From: Capsicum annuum
Lineage: Eukaryota > Streptophyta > Magnoliopsida > Solanales > Solanaceae
Assembly: GCF_002878395.1 (NCBI RefSeq)
Contig: NC_061119.1
Span: 44,209,722 to 44,273,721, forward strand
Direction: 5' to 3'
DNA: 64,000 nt
Shown here: positions 23,221-35,436 of the stretch, piece by piece
How positions within the stretch are numbered: the stretch's first letter is position 1
Layout: each line of letters begins with the position of its first letter
Notes under the pieces: model-generated
Told to the model about the DNA's origin: nothing
The model's input: only the letters and a program-made list of their open reading frames with translations
The model's database searches: none
Made by a program: the position numbers and the translations under genes

Positions 23221-25587
23221 TGTGACATGACCTAAAATTGATCTTTGTCGTATGGGAACCTCAAGCCCACATGAACTAGAGGTTGCCCCGCTAACCTAAC
23301 CTAATCATCGTATAAATCACAAGAGTCGAATAAGCTTCAAATATATAGTAAGATAGTGAAAATAATACCAGTAGTCATAACGTAAAAATGTCTAACCATT
23401 TCATAAATCTCAACACACTATCCAATATATCCAAGTCCATAGTCATCCACAATACCTCTATATATGCCGATGTTTAGAAATGTATATGTTGGGAAAAGCT
23501 CCCGACAATAGCCAAACAAAGTCTAAAGATGAGATTCCAAGGATGAATGTCTTCAAAAGTAAGGAAGCTCACAACTCCAAAGTCAATGCACAAACCGTCT
23601 CGATCTACTAATCACTGAACAAAAAGAGAAGAAGAATCTCCGACCCCCAAGTCACATGGGGACATAGCATGTGGAGACGGTTAGAGGTTGGAGAGCTAAC
23701 ATGTAACTCAAGGATAAGGATAGAATAGTATCATAATTCAATAACACGTCAAAATATCATATTCAATCGCATTTATAGACTTATCCATACATATAGGTAT
23801 TTCACATGACAAACAAGGGAACAAGTCTTGTCGATACTCTTAAACATTCATTCATTGTACATGAAGTGGAAGACTCTAACCTTCCACACTTATAGGTTCA
23901 AATATACTCAATATGTAAGGACTTTAACCATATTCACATTGTCATTGGACAAAGGGACTTTAACCATACACACACGCATTGAGCAAGGGACTCTAACCTT
24001 ATATACTTCCATTTGGATAGGGAATCTAACCTTAAGCCACAGTAGATAAGGGTCTCTAACCTAATTCGACTTCTTAGATAAGGCAAGGGACTCAAACTAG
24101 AAGCAACTTCATTTAAGCAAGGGACTTTAACCATAAATACTTTCATTAGGCAAGGGACTTTAACCTCAAGCTATTACAACCATCATTAGTCGACATTGGG
24201 ACTCTAACCCTTTATCCATATGTCATCATCTATTCAATTCACACTTAAGGACTTTAAACCATTTAGCCAATTCAAACTATACCTGACCTCATGATCCTCA
24301 TTGCAACCTTTATTAATCAACTATTTCAATAGGCCGATGCCTTAATTCAATTCATCATAGAATTAAATTTAGGGTTATTAAGACCCTCACAAACTATTCG
24401 TATTTCATTAGCAACCTTATACCACATTCTCACCACACTTTAGCTCAACACGCAATTCACGTTCACTTTTATGTGTAGGGACTTTAACCCCTTATTATCC
24501 ATTCACCAAACAAGATCATCAATTACTCAATACATGGATCACAATACCTTTACAATATCATTTATCAACCATTCATACTTATTGGAACATTGCCCTAGTT
24601 TAAAATATCACCAACATGTGACTAGATAATTCACTTAGACATTTTTCACAAACACCTTGTGTGCATGCTTTTACCAAGGCCAATTTCATGGTAGAAATCA
24701 TTAAAATTAGGGTTACTCAAGACCCACATGTTAAACCACATACAACAAGAACCCACATGTTCAAATCATCACTATTATAATATATAAACACAAGTAAAAG
24801 CAAGAACAAACATTACTCATCATTTAATAACAAAACCCTTTCTTTTGATTTACAAATCATCATGTACACTTACTAATCCAAGTGCAAAATACATGGTTTT
24901 TGGAGTTATTTAATAAGTGAGAGAGTTACATGCCTTAGACAACTTGATTCACCAAGGGAAGTTGACTTCACTTGTCCTCTAAAAGAACACCTTTGGGACC
25001 CTAGCCTCCAATTCTTCAAAAATGTCTTTGAGAGAGAGTTTATGATGTTTGATCCACTCAAGAATGTGTTTTAGGAGGCCACACACACTTATTTAGTGAG
25101 GGGACTTAGGGTTTATAGGTCAGGAAATGACCATAAGGCCCTCAACTAAAAGCTGGAAAGTGACCACGATGTTGGGTATGACTCACTTGAGTCAATCGTA
25201 CCCTAGGGTACGAGTGGTACCCTGACTCATACCCTAGGCTTCTACTAGGTCACCTATACTAGTTAAGGTACGACTACACACCTTTTAATTATATTCAAGA
25301 GGTACGACTCACGCCTTAAATCATACCCACCAATTGTACCAAAAATAATCCACTCAAGTTTGAGGCTTCACTCTATAGGATTGGTCTTAGTACGACTCAT
25401 AACTTAAGGTACGATTAAGGGAGGTTTAATCCTACCTTGGACAGTGAAGGACCTTCACAACACTATATAGGGTATTAGAAGGGGTCACCAACTCATATAA
25501 AATGGGTACGAGTGGTACCCTTTATCGTACCTAGCCAGAGACATCAAATGAGGGAATTTTCTAATGGTTTAAAGCCTAGGTGTTTCA
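23221..25587 (-). repeat. LTR A: 3' LTR of RT-4 and 5' LTR of RT-3
   Basis: This LTR of 2.37 kb is bounded on the left by the RT-3 primer-binding site and on the right by the RT-4 polypurine tract. On the minus strand it starts TGAAACACCTAGG. It matches LTR B from end to end with many differences. It contains a degenerate GGGACTTTAACC repeat array (about 23875-24250) and TACGACTC/GGTACGAGT motifs (25160-25530). Confidence 0.85.
23875..24250. repeat. Degenerate tandem array with GGGACT(T/C)TAACC core in LTR A
   Basis: About ten units of roughly 35-45 bp, each with a core such as AAGGGACTTTAACC or GGGACTCTAACC and a variable spacer. The same array lies at 31550-31930 in LTR B, where one unit (TTAGGCAAGGGACTTTAACC) is present twice in direct succession against once here. 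Confidence 0.75.
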
Positions 25588-25598
25588 ATTCTCTCCCA
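25588..25598 (-). promoter_or_regulatory. Polypurine tract of RT-4
   Basis: On the minus strand this reads TGGGAGAGAAT and abuts the start of LTR A. It follows the CATTCGAGGATGAATGACAC-like text typical of this position in the related elements. Confidence 0.75.
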
Positions 25599-26050
25599 CT
25601 TGTGTCATTCATCCTCGAATGCTGGGTAATGAAATCATAAACACAAGTTAACACATCATTATACATCAACCCAACCTTTAAACAAGTTAGAAACAAGCAC
25701 ACAATAAGGATACAACGGATATCATGTTCATTATCAATCAACCATTTATTCCATCGACTTTGGGACTCAAGTCCATTGCTTATTAAAATACTTACTCATT
25801 TCACAACTTAGGGACTTTAACCCACCATTTATCAAAGATATTAATCAACTCAAGGTATTGGGGACTTAAAACCCTAGTCCAACAAGGACACAAATAATTT
25901 CAAAGCATTAGGGACTTGAACCATGGTCTAACAATACATAACTTAATTTAAAGCTTGGGGACTTTAATACATTGTCTAAATAAGACATAGCTCAATGTAA
26001 GAAGATTAACACATACATCAATCAAGAGTTTCTATAATGGGAAACAAATG
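25599..26050 (-). repeat. RT-4 3' untranslated stretch with five GGGACTT repeats
   Basis: Between integrase tail and polypurine tract lie five spaced copies of a GGGACTTTAA-type core (near 25762, 25809, 25860, 25910 and 25958; period about 50 bp). They resemble the array inside the LTRs. There is no coding capacity. Confidence 0.65.
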
Positions 26051-26660
26051 TGGATACTTGGAATTCATGTCCTCTTTTGCCTCCTAAGTAGCTTTCTCGA
26101 ACTTTTGGTTCCTCTATAGAACCTTTACGGAAGCCACCTCTTTCGTTCGTAACTGGTGAACTTGTAGATCTAAGATCCTTACCAAAACCTCCTCATAGGA
26201 AAAGGAGTCCAAAATACTAACATCTTCCAAGGGAACAACCAAAGAAGGGTCACCCACATATTTTTGCAACATAGAGACATGGAGAATCGGGTGAATGGAG
26301 TCCATACTAGAAGAAAACTCCAACTCATAAGAAACATTACCAACCCTCTTCAAAATCACATAGGGACCAACATACCGGGGACTAAGTTTCCCTTTCTTAG
26401 CAAAATGCATCATTCCCTTCACGGGAGATACCTTCAAGAATACCCAATCGCCAACTCTAAACTTTAAATATCTTTGGCTCAAGTCCGCATAGGACTTTTG
26501 GAAACTTCGAGTGATTTTCAACCTCTCACGAATCACTTTGACCTTTCTAATGGCTTGGTGAACTAAATTGAGGCCAAGGAACTTATAGGAGTACGACATC
26601 TCCTACCATACAACATCTCAAAAGGCATCATGCCAATGCTAGAGTGGTGACTATTATTAC
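26051..26660 (-). pseudogene. RT-4 integrase C-terminus and chromodomain-like tail
   Basis: The open stretch 26599-26114 has [69 protein letters not shown] and HPILHVSMLQKYVGDPS, then ILDLQVHQLRTKEVASVKVL. Past its stop the frame resembles WRNQKFEKATxEAKEDMNS (26110-26045). This is the best-kept copy of this region in the window. An upstream piece (26650-26600) has [17 protein letters not shown] text with a frame change. Confidence 0.85.
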
Positions 26661-27480
26661 GGGAGAATTCAATCAAGGGAAAATGGTCCTACTATTTATC
26701 ACCATAATCAATCACACAAGCATGTAACATACCTTCCAATGTTTGGATGATCCTCTCCTCTTTCCCATCCATCTGCGGGAGAAAAGTGGTACTAAGGCAC
26801 ATTTTAGTCCCTAAAACTTTTTGGAATGACTTCCAAAAGTAAGATAAAAATAGAGGACCACGATCCAAGATAATAAAAACCGGAGTACAATGAAATTTCA
26901 CAATCTCCGTAAGATAAAACTTAGCATACTTCTCCACTGAGTAATTAGTTCTCACGAATAAAAAGTGAGCGGACATGGTCAATCTATCGATGATGACCCA
27001 AATAGAATCACATTGATTTTGAGATAGGGGAAGACTCGGTAACAAAATCTATATTGATTGCCTCCCACTTATATTTGGGTAATGGAATCTCTTGATACAA
27101 GCTTCCGGGCCTCATGTGCTCAAATTTCACTTGTTGACACACTATACACTTGGACATATAACCAGCCACATCTCATTTCATATTACCCCACCCATAGAAC
27201 TCGCTAAGATCATGATACATCTTGGTAGAATCGGGATGTATAGTATACCAAGATTTATGAGCCTTGACCATAATCCTTTTTCTTAATCCATCAATGTCGG
27301 GAACACATAGCCTACCTTGGTACCTCAAGATACCATTAGCACTAATCACAAAGTCAACAACTTTTTTTGACCCAAATTACTCTTGATCCTTATCAATTCG
27401 GGATCCATCACTTGCTTTTTCTTTGTCTCAACAACAAGAGATGATTGAGATACTAGATGCACATACACACACCATTCTCG
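26661..27480 (-). pseudogene. RT-4 integrase zinc-binding and catalytic core
   Basis: The stretch 27045-26692 keeps all three acidic positions: WVIIDRLTMSAHFL (first Asp), ILDRGPLFLS (second Asp) and DGKEERIIQTLE (Glu). An N-terminal HHCC-like region is readable at 27300-27100 with frame changes (text such as HPDSTKMYHDL and DMKXDVAGY). It is followed upstream by the linker to RNase H. The frame breaks make the gene a pseudogene despite the conserved triad. Confidence 0.83.
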
Positions 27481-27965
27481 GAGTCCGCAAGTCAAACTAC
27501 AAGATTAGCCAAATGGAAAATATCCTTCACCAATTCTCTCTTATCCTCATCTATCTGGGCTAAACTTCCCATATAAAATCTACTAAGAGCGTCGATGAAG
27601 ACATTAGCCTTACCTAGATAATAATAAAGACTCATATAATAATCTTTTAATAACTCAAGCCACCTCCTTTGTCTGAGATTCAACTCTTTTTGGGTAAACA
27701 CATATTGAAGGCGCTTATGTTTGAAAAAGATGTCCACATGACATAGAGATAATGCCGCCAAATCTTCAAGGCAAAGACCACAACTAGTAATTCTAAGTCA
27801 TGAGTAGGGTAGTTCTTCTCATGAACTTTCAATTGCCTAGAAGCATAGGACACCACCCTACCATGTTGCATCAACACGCAACCAAGCCCAATGCGAGAAA
27901 CATCACAATAAACCACAAAAACCATTATTACCCTTGGGTAAGGTCAAAATCGAAGCCAAAGTCAA
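27481..27965 (-). pseudogene. RT-4 RNase H
   Basis: The frame 27925-27680 shows [22 protein letters not shown], then [33 protein letters not shown], keeping the Asp and Glu. After a frameshift near 27700, the frame 27761-27492 continues as [32 protein letters not shown] and [28 protein letters not shown]. The element is missing nothing but reading frame. Confidence 0.83.
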
Positions 27966-28770
27966 TTTATATTTCAACTTCTCAAAACTACCCTCATACC
28001 CATCTGACCAGAAGAACTTGACCTTTTTCTGGGGTAAATTTAGTCAATGGGGCAGCTATGGTTGAAAAACTCTCCACAAATATCCTATAGTAACCGGATA
28101 AACCCAAGAAGCTCCAAATATCGATTAGAGTTGCAGGTCTAGGTCACTTCCTAACAGCCATAAATTTTTGAGGATCTACCATGATCCCTTCACTAGAGAT
28201 AACATGACCAAAGAAGGTCACAACTTTAACCAAAACTCATACTTAGAGAACTTGGCATACCAACGATCATCCTTCAAAGTTTGCAATACGGCACGAAGGT
28301 AATCGCCATGATCAATCTCACTCTTAGAATAGACCAAGATATCATCGATGAAGACGATGACAAATATGTCCAAAAATGGACGGAACACCCTATTCATCAA
28401 GTTCATGAATGTCTCTAGGGCATTGGTCAACCCAAAGGACATAACTAGAAACTCATAGAGACCATATCGGGTATAGAAATAGTCTTAGAGATATCCATAT
28501 CCCTAATATTAAATTGGTAATAACCCGACCTAAGATGAATCTTAGAGAAAAACTTCGCACCCTGAAGTTGATTAAACAAATCATCGATCCTAGGAAGAGG
28601 ATACTAATTTTTTATAGTCACCTTGTTCAATTGACGATAATCAATGCACATACGAAGGGAACTATCCTTCTTGCGCACAAACAACCTAGGGACACCCCAC
28701 AGAGACACACTAGGATGGATGAAACCTTTATCTAAGAGGTTTTTCAAATGCTCTTTAAGCACTTTTAGTC
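27966..28770 (-). pseudogene. RT-4 reverse transcriptase
   Basis: The frame 28442-28218 has [42 protein letters not shown]: the catalytic FIDD box is intact. [11 protein letters not shown] follows. Upstream (28760-28450) are [30 protein letters not shown] text and the [14 protein letters not shown] motif, with frame changes. Downstream (28215-27970) is the VISSEGIMVDPQKF and FLGLSGYYRIFVE connection region with stops. Active RT would copy element RNA in the particle. Confidence 0.84.
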
Positions 28771-29400
28771 CGCCGGAGCCATTTTATAAGGAGGGATATA
28801 AATCAGATGAGTGTCCAGAACAAGATTAATCCTAAAACCAATTTCCCTATCGGGAGAAATACCGAGAATTAAGATCATTGGGAAACTTATTAACCACGGG
28901 AGCGAATTCTAGAGAAGGATCTTCCAAGTTAGAATCTTTAACTCGGACCAAATGATACAAACACCCCTTTGAGATCAACCTTTGGGCTTTAAGATACGAA
29001 ATGAACCTTTTCTTAGGCACTAAAGAACAACCTTTTCATACAATGACTAGTTCATTAGGGAATTTAAACATGACCCTACGAGTCTAAAAATCTAAGGAGG
29101 CATAGCACAAGTGCAACCAATCCATCCTCAGAATGACATCAAAATCTACCATGACCAATTTTATCAAGTCTACAAGAGTTTGTCTACCACTAATAGATAC
29201 CACACACCACCTATAGAATCTTTTAAAAACCACAGAGTCTCCTACTAGGGTAGAAACAGAAAAAGGAATCGACAGACTCTTAGGACCAAAATCAAGGAGC
29301 ACAACTACAAATGAGATCACATAAGAAAGAGTAGACCTTAGATCAAGTAAACAACACACATCATAGGAGAAAATTTTCAACATACCCATGACAAAATTAG
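28771..29400 (-). pseudogene. RT-4 aspartic protease segment and linker
   Basis: The frame 29389-29084 reads CCLLDLRSTLSYVISFVVV around the active site (Asp kept, next residues changed) and then SGRQTLVDLIKLVMVDFDVILRMDWLHLCYASLDF. The usual linker follows (ISKGCLYHLV-like text near 28990-28950). Stops separate it from RT. Confidence 0.8.
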
Positions 29401-30678
29401 GAGATACCTCTAAATCCCGGCGAGTAGCAAGTCCATATAAGAAATTTTGGCTAGTGTCGATGCCAGAACCAGATATAGAAGCAAATACAACACCTTTTGG
29501 AGTGGGTATAGATAGAATTGCAATAGGAACCCTATGGGCCCAAGAAGATGCTAGAGGGGGGAACTCACGTTATATGTTCCCAATTTAATAACAACTAAAA
29601 CATATGTTTCTCCCTTTCTCACACTGACCATGATGACTCTGACCACAAAATCTACAAGAAGGGCAGGGTGGATCCAACTGAGAACCATTAGCTTGGAATT
29701 AGGCACCCTGTGCCCGTAACTCACTACTAAATTGAGATTGATGATCACCTAAAAACTTTGGGTAAGGCGAGTTATCACTAGCTGAGGAGAAAGAACTTGA
29801 ACTCCCCCACTTCTTTCGTGGCCACTTACCCCTATCTTACTACTATGCTTGAAAGACATAAACTTTTTTTTTGCCTTTCACTAAACTCAACTTTCTTCTT
29901 TTGCTATTCTTCCACTTGTTGTAGATACATGATCAACCTAGAGATGTCTATATTTTCAATGAACAAAGTTGCCTTGCTCTCAAGGACTAACTCATGGGAC
30001 AATCCCGAGATAAACTTACACATCCTAGCCTTCATGCTGGAGACTATCTAGGGAGCATACCTTGACAATTGTTGAATTTCAAAGCATACTCTTGGACGTT
30101 CATCCTTCCTTGATTCAAGTTTACAAGCTCTTCCACCTTGCTTTCCTCAATTCTAGAAGAAAAAAATGATTCAAGGAAGCCTCAGAGAAATCCTCCTACA
30201 CGACGGAACTAACATCCATACCCTTAGCAAACTCCCACCCTTCGTACCACTGGGATGCTATATCTTTCAATTGGTAAGAAGAAAAATCAATGGCCTCATT
30301 CACCAAAGCATGCATTATTAGGAAAATCTTCCTTTCCGTACCCATAAATATAAGATGGCTCAACCTTATAAATTGGCTGATTCTTCTGGCCTCAGAAGAA
30401 ACTGTTGTTAAAATACTGTGATTCGATTGAGAAGCTACCAATTGAGTCGAGTTTGATAGAGCGATGAAACTTAACATTAGTAGCATTTCCTTGAGGAGAT
30501 GAAATAGGAGGGTCACTCTTATAGTTGGGGTTAGTGGGATAGGTGGAACACTATGAAGATGGTTAGATACCACAACCTTAGCCCTGGTCTGAACCTCAAA
30601 AATTGGACGAGCTTCGCCCATAGAGCCCTCAGTCGGGGCCAAGGTATTTTTCTGAACCTTAAATCTCCTTAGAGGCAT
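29401..30678 (-). pseudogene. RT-4 gag pseudogene
   Basis: The start is the ATG at 30678-30676 (MPLRRFKVQKNT...). The frame is open to 30196 but changes register internally against the RT-3 gag. SSEARRISQFIRLSHLIFMGT and YQLKDIASQWYEGWEFAKG are recognisable, and a short block equivalent to EEDPQDFLDE is lost. The nucleocapsid zinc knuckle near 29560-29615 is degraded (CFSCY*IGNI*R), losing the His and last Cys. Confidence 0.8.
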
Positions 30679-30871
30679 GATCTGGAATATAGTAAATAGA
30701 AATTAGAGGAATCCAAGACCTTAGACTCTATAGCTTGAGATTGAAACACAATAAAGGGAAACATTCCTAAATGTCTCATATCCCCTTTCTTATAAGTGTG
30801 GCGCGTTTCACACCCATAAAAGAGACTCTACTTAACATTGCATTATTGACACCTAACTAAACTTAAATCTC

Positions 30872-30885
30872 GGCTCTGATACCAA
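30872..30885 (-). promoter_or_regulatory. Primer-binding site of RT-4 (perfect Met-tRNA type)
   Basis: GGCTCTGATACCAA on the plus strand is the exact reverse complement of TTGGTATCAGAGCC and directly adjoins LTR B. Confidence 0.85.
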
Positions 30886-30886
30886 C

Positions 30887-33298
30887 TTACAATGACCTAA
30901 AATTGGGCCTTTTTGTATGTCACCTCAAGACCATATGAACCAGAGGTCGCCCCACTAACCTAACCTAACCTAATTATCACATAAATCATAAGAGTCAGAT
31001 GAACTTCGACTATATAGTAAGATAGTGAAACCAATACTAGTAGTCATGACTGAACAATGTATAACCATTTCAAAAAAATCAACACACTATCCAATATACC
31101 CAAGTCCACAGTCATCCATAATACCTCTCCATATACCAATGTCTAGGAATGTATATATTGGTACAAGCTCCTGATAATATCCAAACCAAGTCTGAATAAA
31201 ACTAAAGTCTAAATATGAGAGACCAAGGATTAATGTCTTTTGAAGTAAGGAATCTCACCACTCCAAAGTCAACGCATGAACTACCTTGATCTCCTAATCA
31301 CTATGCAGAAAGAAAAGAAAAAGTTCTGGCCTTGGGGACAAAGCGTCTGGAGATGGTTAGAGGTTGGAGAGCTAGTATATAACTCAAGGATAAACATAAA
31401 ATAACATCATCATTAGAAACTAAGTCAAAATATCATATTCAATCGCATTTATACACTTATCCATACATATAAGTATACCACATGCCAGATAAGGGAACAA
31501 GTCTTATCGATACTCTTGAACACTCATTTATCGCACATGAAGTGGAGGACTCCGACCTTCCATACTTATAAAGGTTAAAAAATTCTCAATAGACAAGGAC
31601 TTTAACCACATTCACATTGTTATTGGACAAAGGGGCTTTAACCATATATATACGTATTAAGCAAGGGACTCTAACCTTATGCACTTCCATTTGGCTAGGG
31701 ACTCTAACCTCAAGCCATTGTAGATAAGGGACTCTAACCCAAGTCGGCGTCTTAGATTAGGCAAGGACTCTAACAAAAAGAAACTTCATTTAAGCAAGGA
31801 ACTTTAACCACAAGCGCTTTCATTAGGCAAGGGACTTTAACCTCAAGCAATCTCATTAGGCAAGGGACTTTAACCTCAAGCCATTACGACCATTATCAGT
31901 TGACATTGGGACTATAACCCTTTGTCCATATATCATTATCTATTCAATTCACACTTAATGAATTTAACCCATTTATCCAATTCAAACTATACATGACCAT
32001 ATAGTTCTCATGACAGCCTTTATTACGCAACTATTTCAAAAAGCCAATATCTTAAGTCAATTTCTGTTTCAATTAAATTTATGTCATAAAGAACCTTACA
32101 AACTATTCACATTTTATTAGCAATCTTATACCATATTTTTACCATGCTTTAGCTCAACACGCAATTCAAGTTCACTTTTATATGTAGGGACTTTAACCAC
32201 TTTTTAGCCATTAACTCAACAAGATCATCAATTATACAATACATGGCTCACAATACCCTTAAAATATAATTTATCAACCATTCATACTTATTAGGCCATT
32301 GCCTAGTTCCAAACATCACCAACATATGACTAGACAATCCACTTAGACATTTTCAGAAACACCTTGTGAGCATGCTTTTTACCAAGGCCAATTTCATGGT
32401 AGAAATCATCAATATTAGGGTTACTCAAGACCTACATGTTAAAACACATACAAAAACCACCCACATGTTAAAACCATCACAATTATAATGTATAAACACA
32501 AGTCTAAGCAAGAAAAAATATTGCTCATTATTTAACAGCAAAACCCTTTTCTTTTAATTTTAAAATCGCCATGTACACTTACTAATCCAACTGTAAAATA
32601 CATGGTTTTTGGAGTAATTTAACAAGGGAGAGAGTTACATGCCTTAGACAACTTGATTCACCAAGGGAGCTTGACTTCACTCAGCCTTTAGAAGAACACC
32701 CTTGGAACCCTAGCCTTTAATTCTTAAAAAATAAGTTTGAGAGAGAGTTTAGGATGATTAATCTACTTAAGATTATATTTTAGGAGGCCACACACAATTA
32801 TATAATGAGGGGACTTAGGGTTTATGGGGTAGGAAATGACCATAAGGCCCTCAACTAACAGCTTTAAAATGGCCACGATGTTGGGTATGACTTACTTAAG
32901 TCAACCATACTCTAGGGTACAAGTGGTACCCTAACTCATACCCTAGGATTCTCCTAGGTCACATATACTGGTTAAGGTATGACTACACACCATTGAATCA
33001 TATCCAAGGGGTACTACTCATGCCCTAAACTGTACCCACCACCCATACCAAAAATAGTCCACTCAAGTTTGAGACTTCACTCTATATTATTGATCTTAGT
33101 ATGACTCATACCTTAAGGTACAATTGAGGGGACGTTAACTCATACTTAGGATAGTGAGTGACCCTCACCATATTGCCTAGGGTATGAGAGGGGGTTGCCA
33201 ACTCGTATCCAATAGGTACGAGTGGCACCCTTAGTCATACCTAGCCTAGTGACATTAAATAAGGGAATTTTCTAATGTTTTAAAGCCTAGGTGTTTCA
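30887..33298 (-). repeat. LTR B: 5' LTR of RT-4
   Basis: This LTR of about 2.41 kb is homologous to LTR A along its whole length. On the minus strand it starts TGAAACACCTAGG at 33298 and ends beside the primer-binding site. It holds the GGGACTTTAACC array at 31550-31930 and the TACGA-type motifs at 32870-33240. Confidence 0.85.
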
Positions 33299-35436
33299 GT
33301 CATCTTCCAAAATTGAATCGAGTATAATAAACATCATAATCATTTTTTAGAATTTAATCGGGTACAATAAATATCAACATCATTTTTCAAAATTGAACCA
33401 GGAATAATCAATGTCATAAGTGCTAATATAGTCAAGCATCATGATTTCTAGCATAATTAATAGCATAACATCCTCTGTATTTAATAAGCATGATTTCCAG
33501 CACAAATAATGACACAATTGTTAACATCATCAATAAGGATATTTTCAAGCATGATTGTTTAGCATGATCATAAGCTTAAGTAAAATCATAGGCAATAACT
33601 TCTAAATAGCATGGTTAAAGGCTTAACATTAGCATAGTATATAGCTTATACATAGAATAACCAATAGCTTATCGCAACATGATCCATATCTCATTATAGC
33701 ATAAGTGACAATTTAATCCATTAGTCCATGAATATTATTTTTAATGCAATTATCACCATAACCATCAAGTACCAAGGTTCCTCAATATTGCCTCAAAGGG
33801 GCATTCTCTAGGTAATCAACAAGCGAATAAGGATTTCAATAGAACTAATTATAGATCTTGGCTTAAGGTGGGTCAAAGAGCCCACTTCTAAATTCCCAAA
33901 ATACATTCTAAGTTAAATTCTACCCTAGACTATGCTAAGGTATCTAGGACAACCTTCATTAGTATAAGAAACTAACTCCAAACTTACTCTAAGAATGAGT
34001 GTCTAAAGTATATTTACCTAACTTGAGTAATCTAAGGCATTATCATACTAAACATTTGTATTGAAGTCCAATTAACCTAAGGCATAAGGAAATAAGTTAA
34101 GCGTTTCAACTCTATGGTTGCAAATTATCCTAAACCATCCAACTACCCAATTATTGTATTTCATCAATTCAACACCTTAAAAATATCCCAAGTCCAACAT
34201 AGTATCATAAATATACTATGAAGTAGCTCAACCTAACAAGGGATAAACCTAGCCTACCTCGACGTCGAAGAAAGCTTAATGATCCACTAAACCACCAGTT
34301 TTTCCTTCTGAGAAGCCTTCTAAAGATGCCAATCTATCATAAACACATTCTACTGGTCAATACAAGAATAACGATACCCATATTGCACCATTGTACTTCA
34401 TGTCCAAAAATCACACAAAAAAACTATGTGGGTCCCACTTATAGAAATCGCATTTCCAAAAACAACCCAACATTCTTACATGCTCAAGGAATCATTACCC
34501 TCCAAAATGGTGAAATCAAAGATATATTATGGCTAAAATCAAGCCCTCAAGCTTTTAGGGTTTTGAGCAAGAAATCAATAAAATCCACCAAGAAAAGGGT
34601 GAATTCTCACCTTAAATCAGAAGATAATCATTAGAACAAGAGTTAATCTAGATTCCCAAACATCCACAAGCTTTAATCACACTTTACCTCATTATTTAGG
34701 GTTTAAGATCTCAAGAAATGGGTGAGAAATGGCTGAGCCTATGACATATGGGTCTATTTGTACCCAGTCCAGGTCCTCGGGATTCGCAATCACGACCTGA
34801 AACTTGTGATCATGGAATCTTAAGCCTGCCGGTTCTAGTTGAAATCACAACCTACATACCATCATCACAATATTAGACTGCTAAGGGTATCTCGATCACG
34901 ACCTTTGGCTCATGATAGCGATGCAGCACCTAATAGGATTAGACTTTGAAATCTCCGAGTCTGCACCAAGCCTTCGGGATTCATTCGAAATCCCGTATAT
35001 GCTAACAAACTATGTAACCGTACAAATTCAACATTCCAAACTCAATGACACAATCAAATTTTCCATCTGAGACCGTTTTGGCAAAATATAGGCCCTACAC
35101 CCATGTTTCATTTTCTTAACTTTTTGACCAAAGTCTGAAATAAGATTGGGTGTCTCGGGACCCAGACCAAAGGTCCACCTAGCCTAAAATCAATATTTTG
35201 AAATTGCTGATGCAATCAAAATTTGCATACAAGGTTGTTTTACTAAATTTTTTGGTCGGTGGCCATTTAAACCAGCGAAGACTCCAAAATAAGGAAATAG
35301 CTATAAAAGCCAAATAAATTTCCCGGTAATTGAACTGTTAGTTCCATCATGTCATAAATGACTTTGGGAAATTATAAAGAAGCTCTAATAGCAAAATTAA
35401 GGGGAAATATGAAAAATGACCTGAAGGATCATTACA
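33299..35436 (-). repeat. Inner part of the RT-5 3' LTR
   Basis: On the minus strand the LTR begins TGTAATGATCCTTCAGG at 35436. It extends left at least to 33299, where it meets LTR B. It carries cATCACGACCT-type motifs (34780-34930) and repeated AAATTGAATCGGGTA-like units at 33310-33430. An open frame at 34326-34634 is not a recognisable gene. The outer end may be 19950-20610 (inference). Confidence 0.68.

Larger units (their letters stand above)
23221..33298 (-). mobile_element. RT-4: full-length chromovirus with both LTRs (decayed)
   Basis: Minus-strand order: 5' LTR (LTR B, 30887-33298), perfect Met-tRNA primer-binding site, gag, PR, RT, RNase H, integrase, integrase tail, a repeat-bearing 3' untranslated stretch, polypurine tract, 3' LTR (LTR A, 23221-25587). 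RT and integrase catalytic residues are kept, but frameshifts and stops break the coding frame. No target duplication can be recognised, because beyond LTR A lies the primer-binding site and gag of RT-3 rather than flanking DNA. This gives an LTR-internal-LTR-internal tandem arrangement. Confidence 0.85.

Noticed and set aside
23870..24250. CRISPR-like look of regularly spaced short repeats
   Set aside because: Units are degenerate, spacers are related to each other, and the array lies in a plant LTR; it is a tandem repeat.
24750..24860. Possible tRNA-like or short structured RNA in LTR A
   Set aside because: No cloverleaf or A/B box set could be found by eye; text is shared with LTR B at 32480-32590 and is ordinary LTR sequence.
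34326..34634. Open frame of 102 codons in the RT-5 LTR
   Set aside because: No known motif; sits in LTR sequence and is likely chance.
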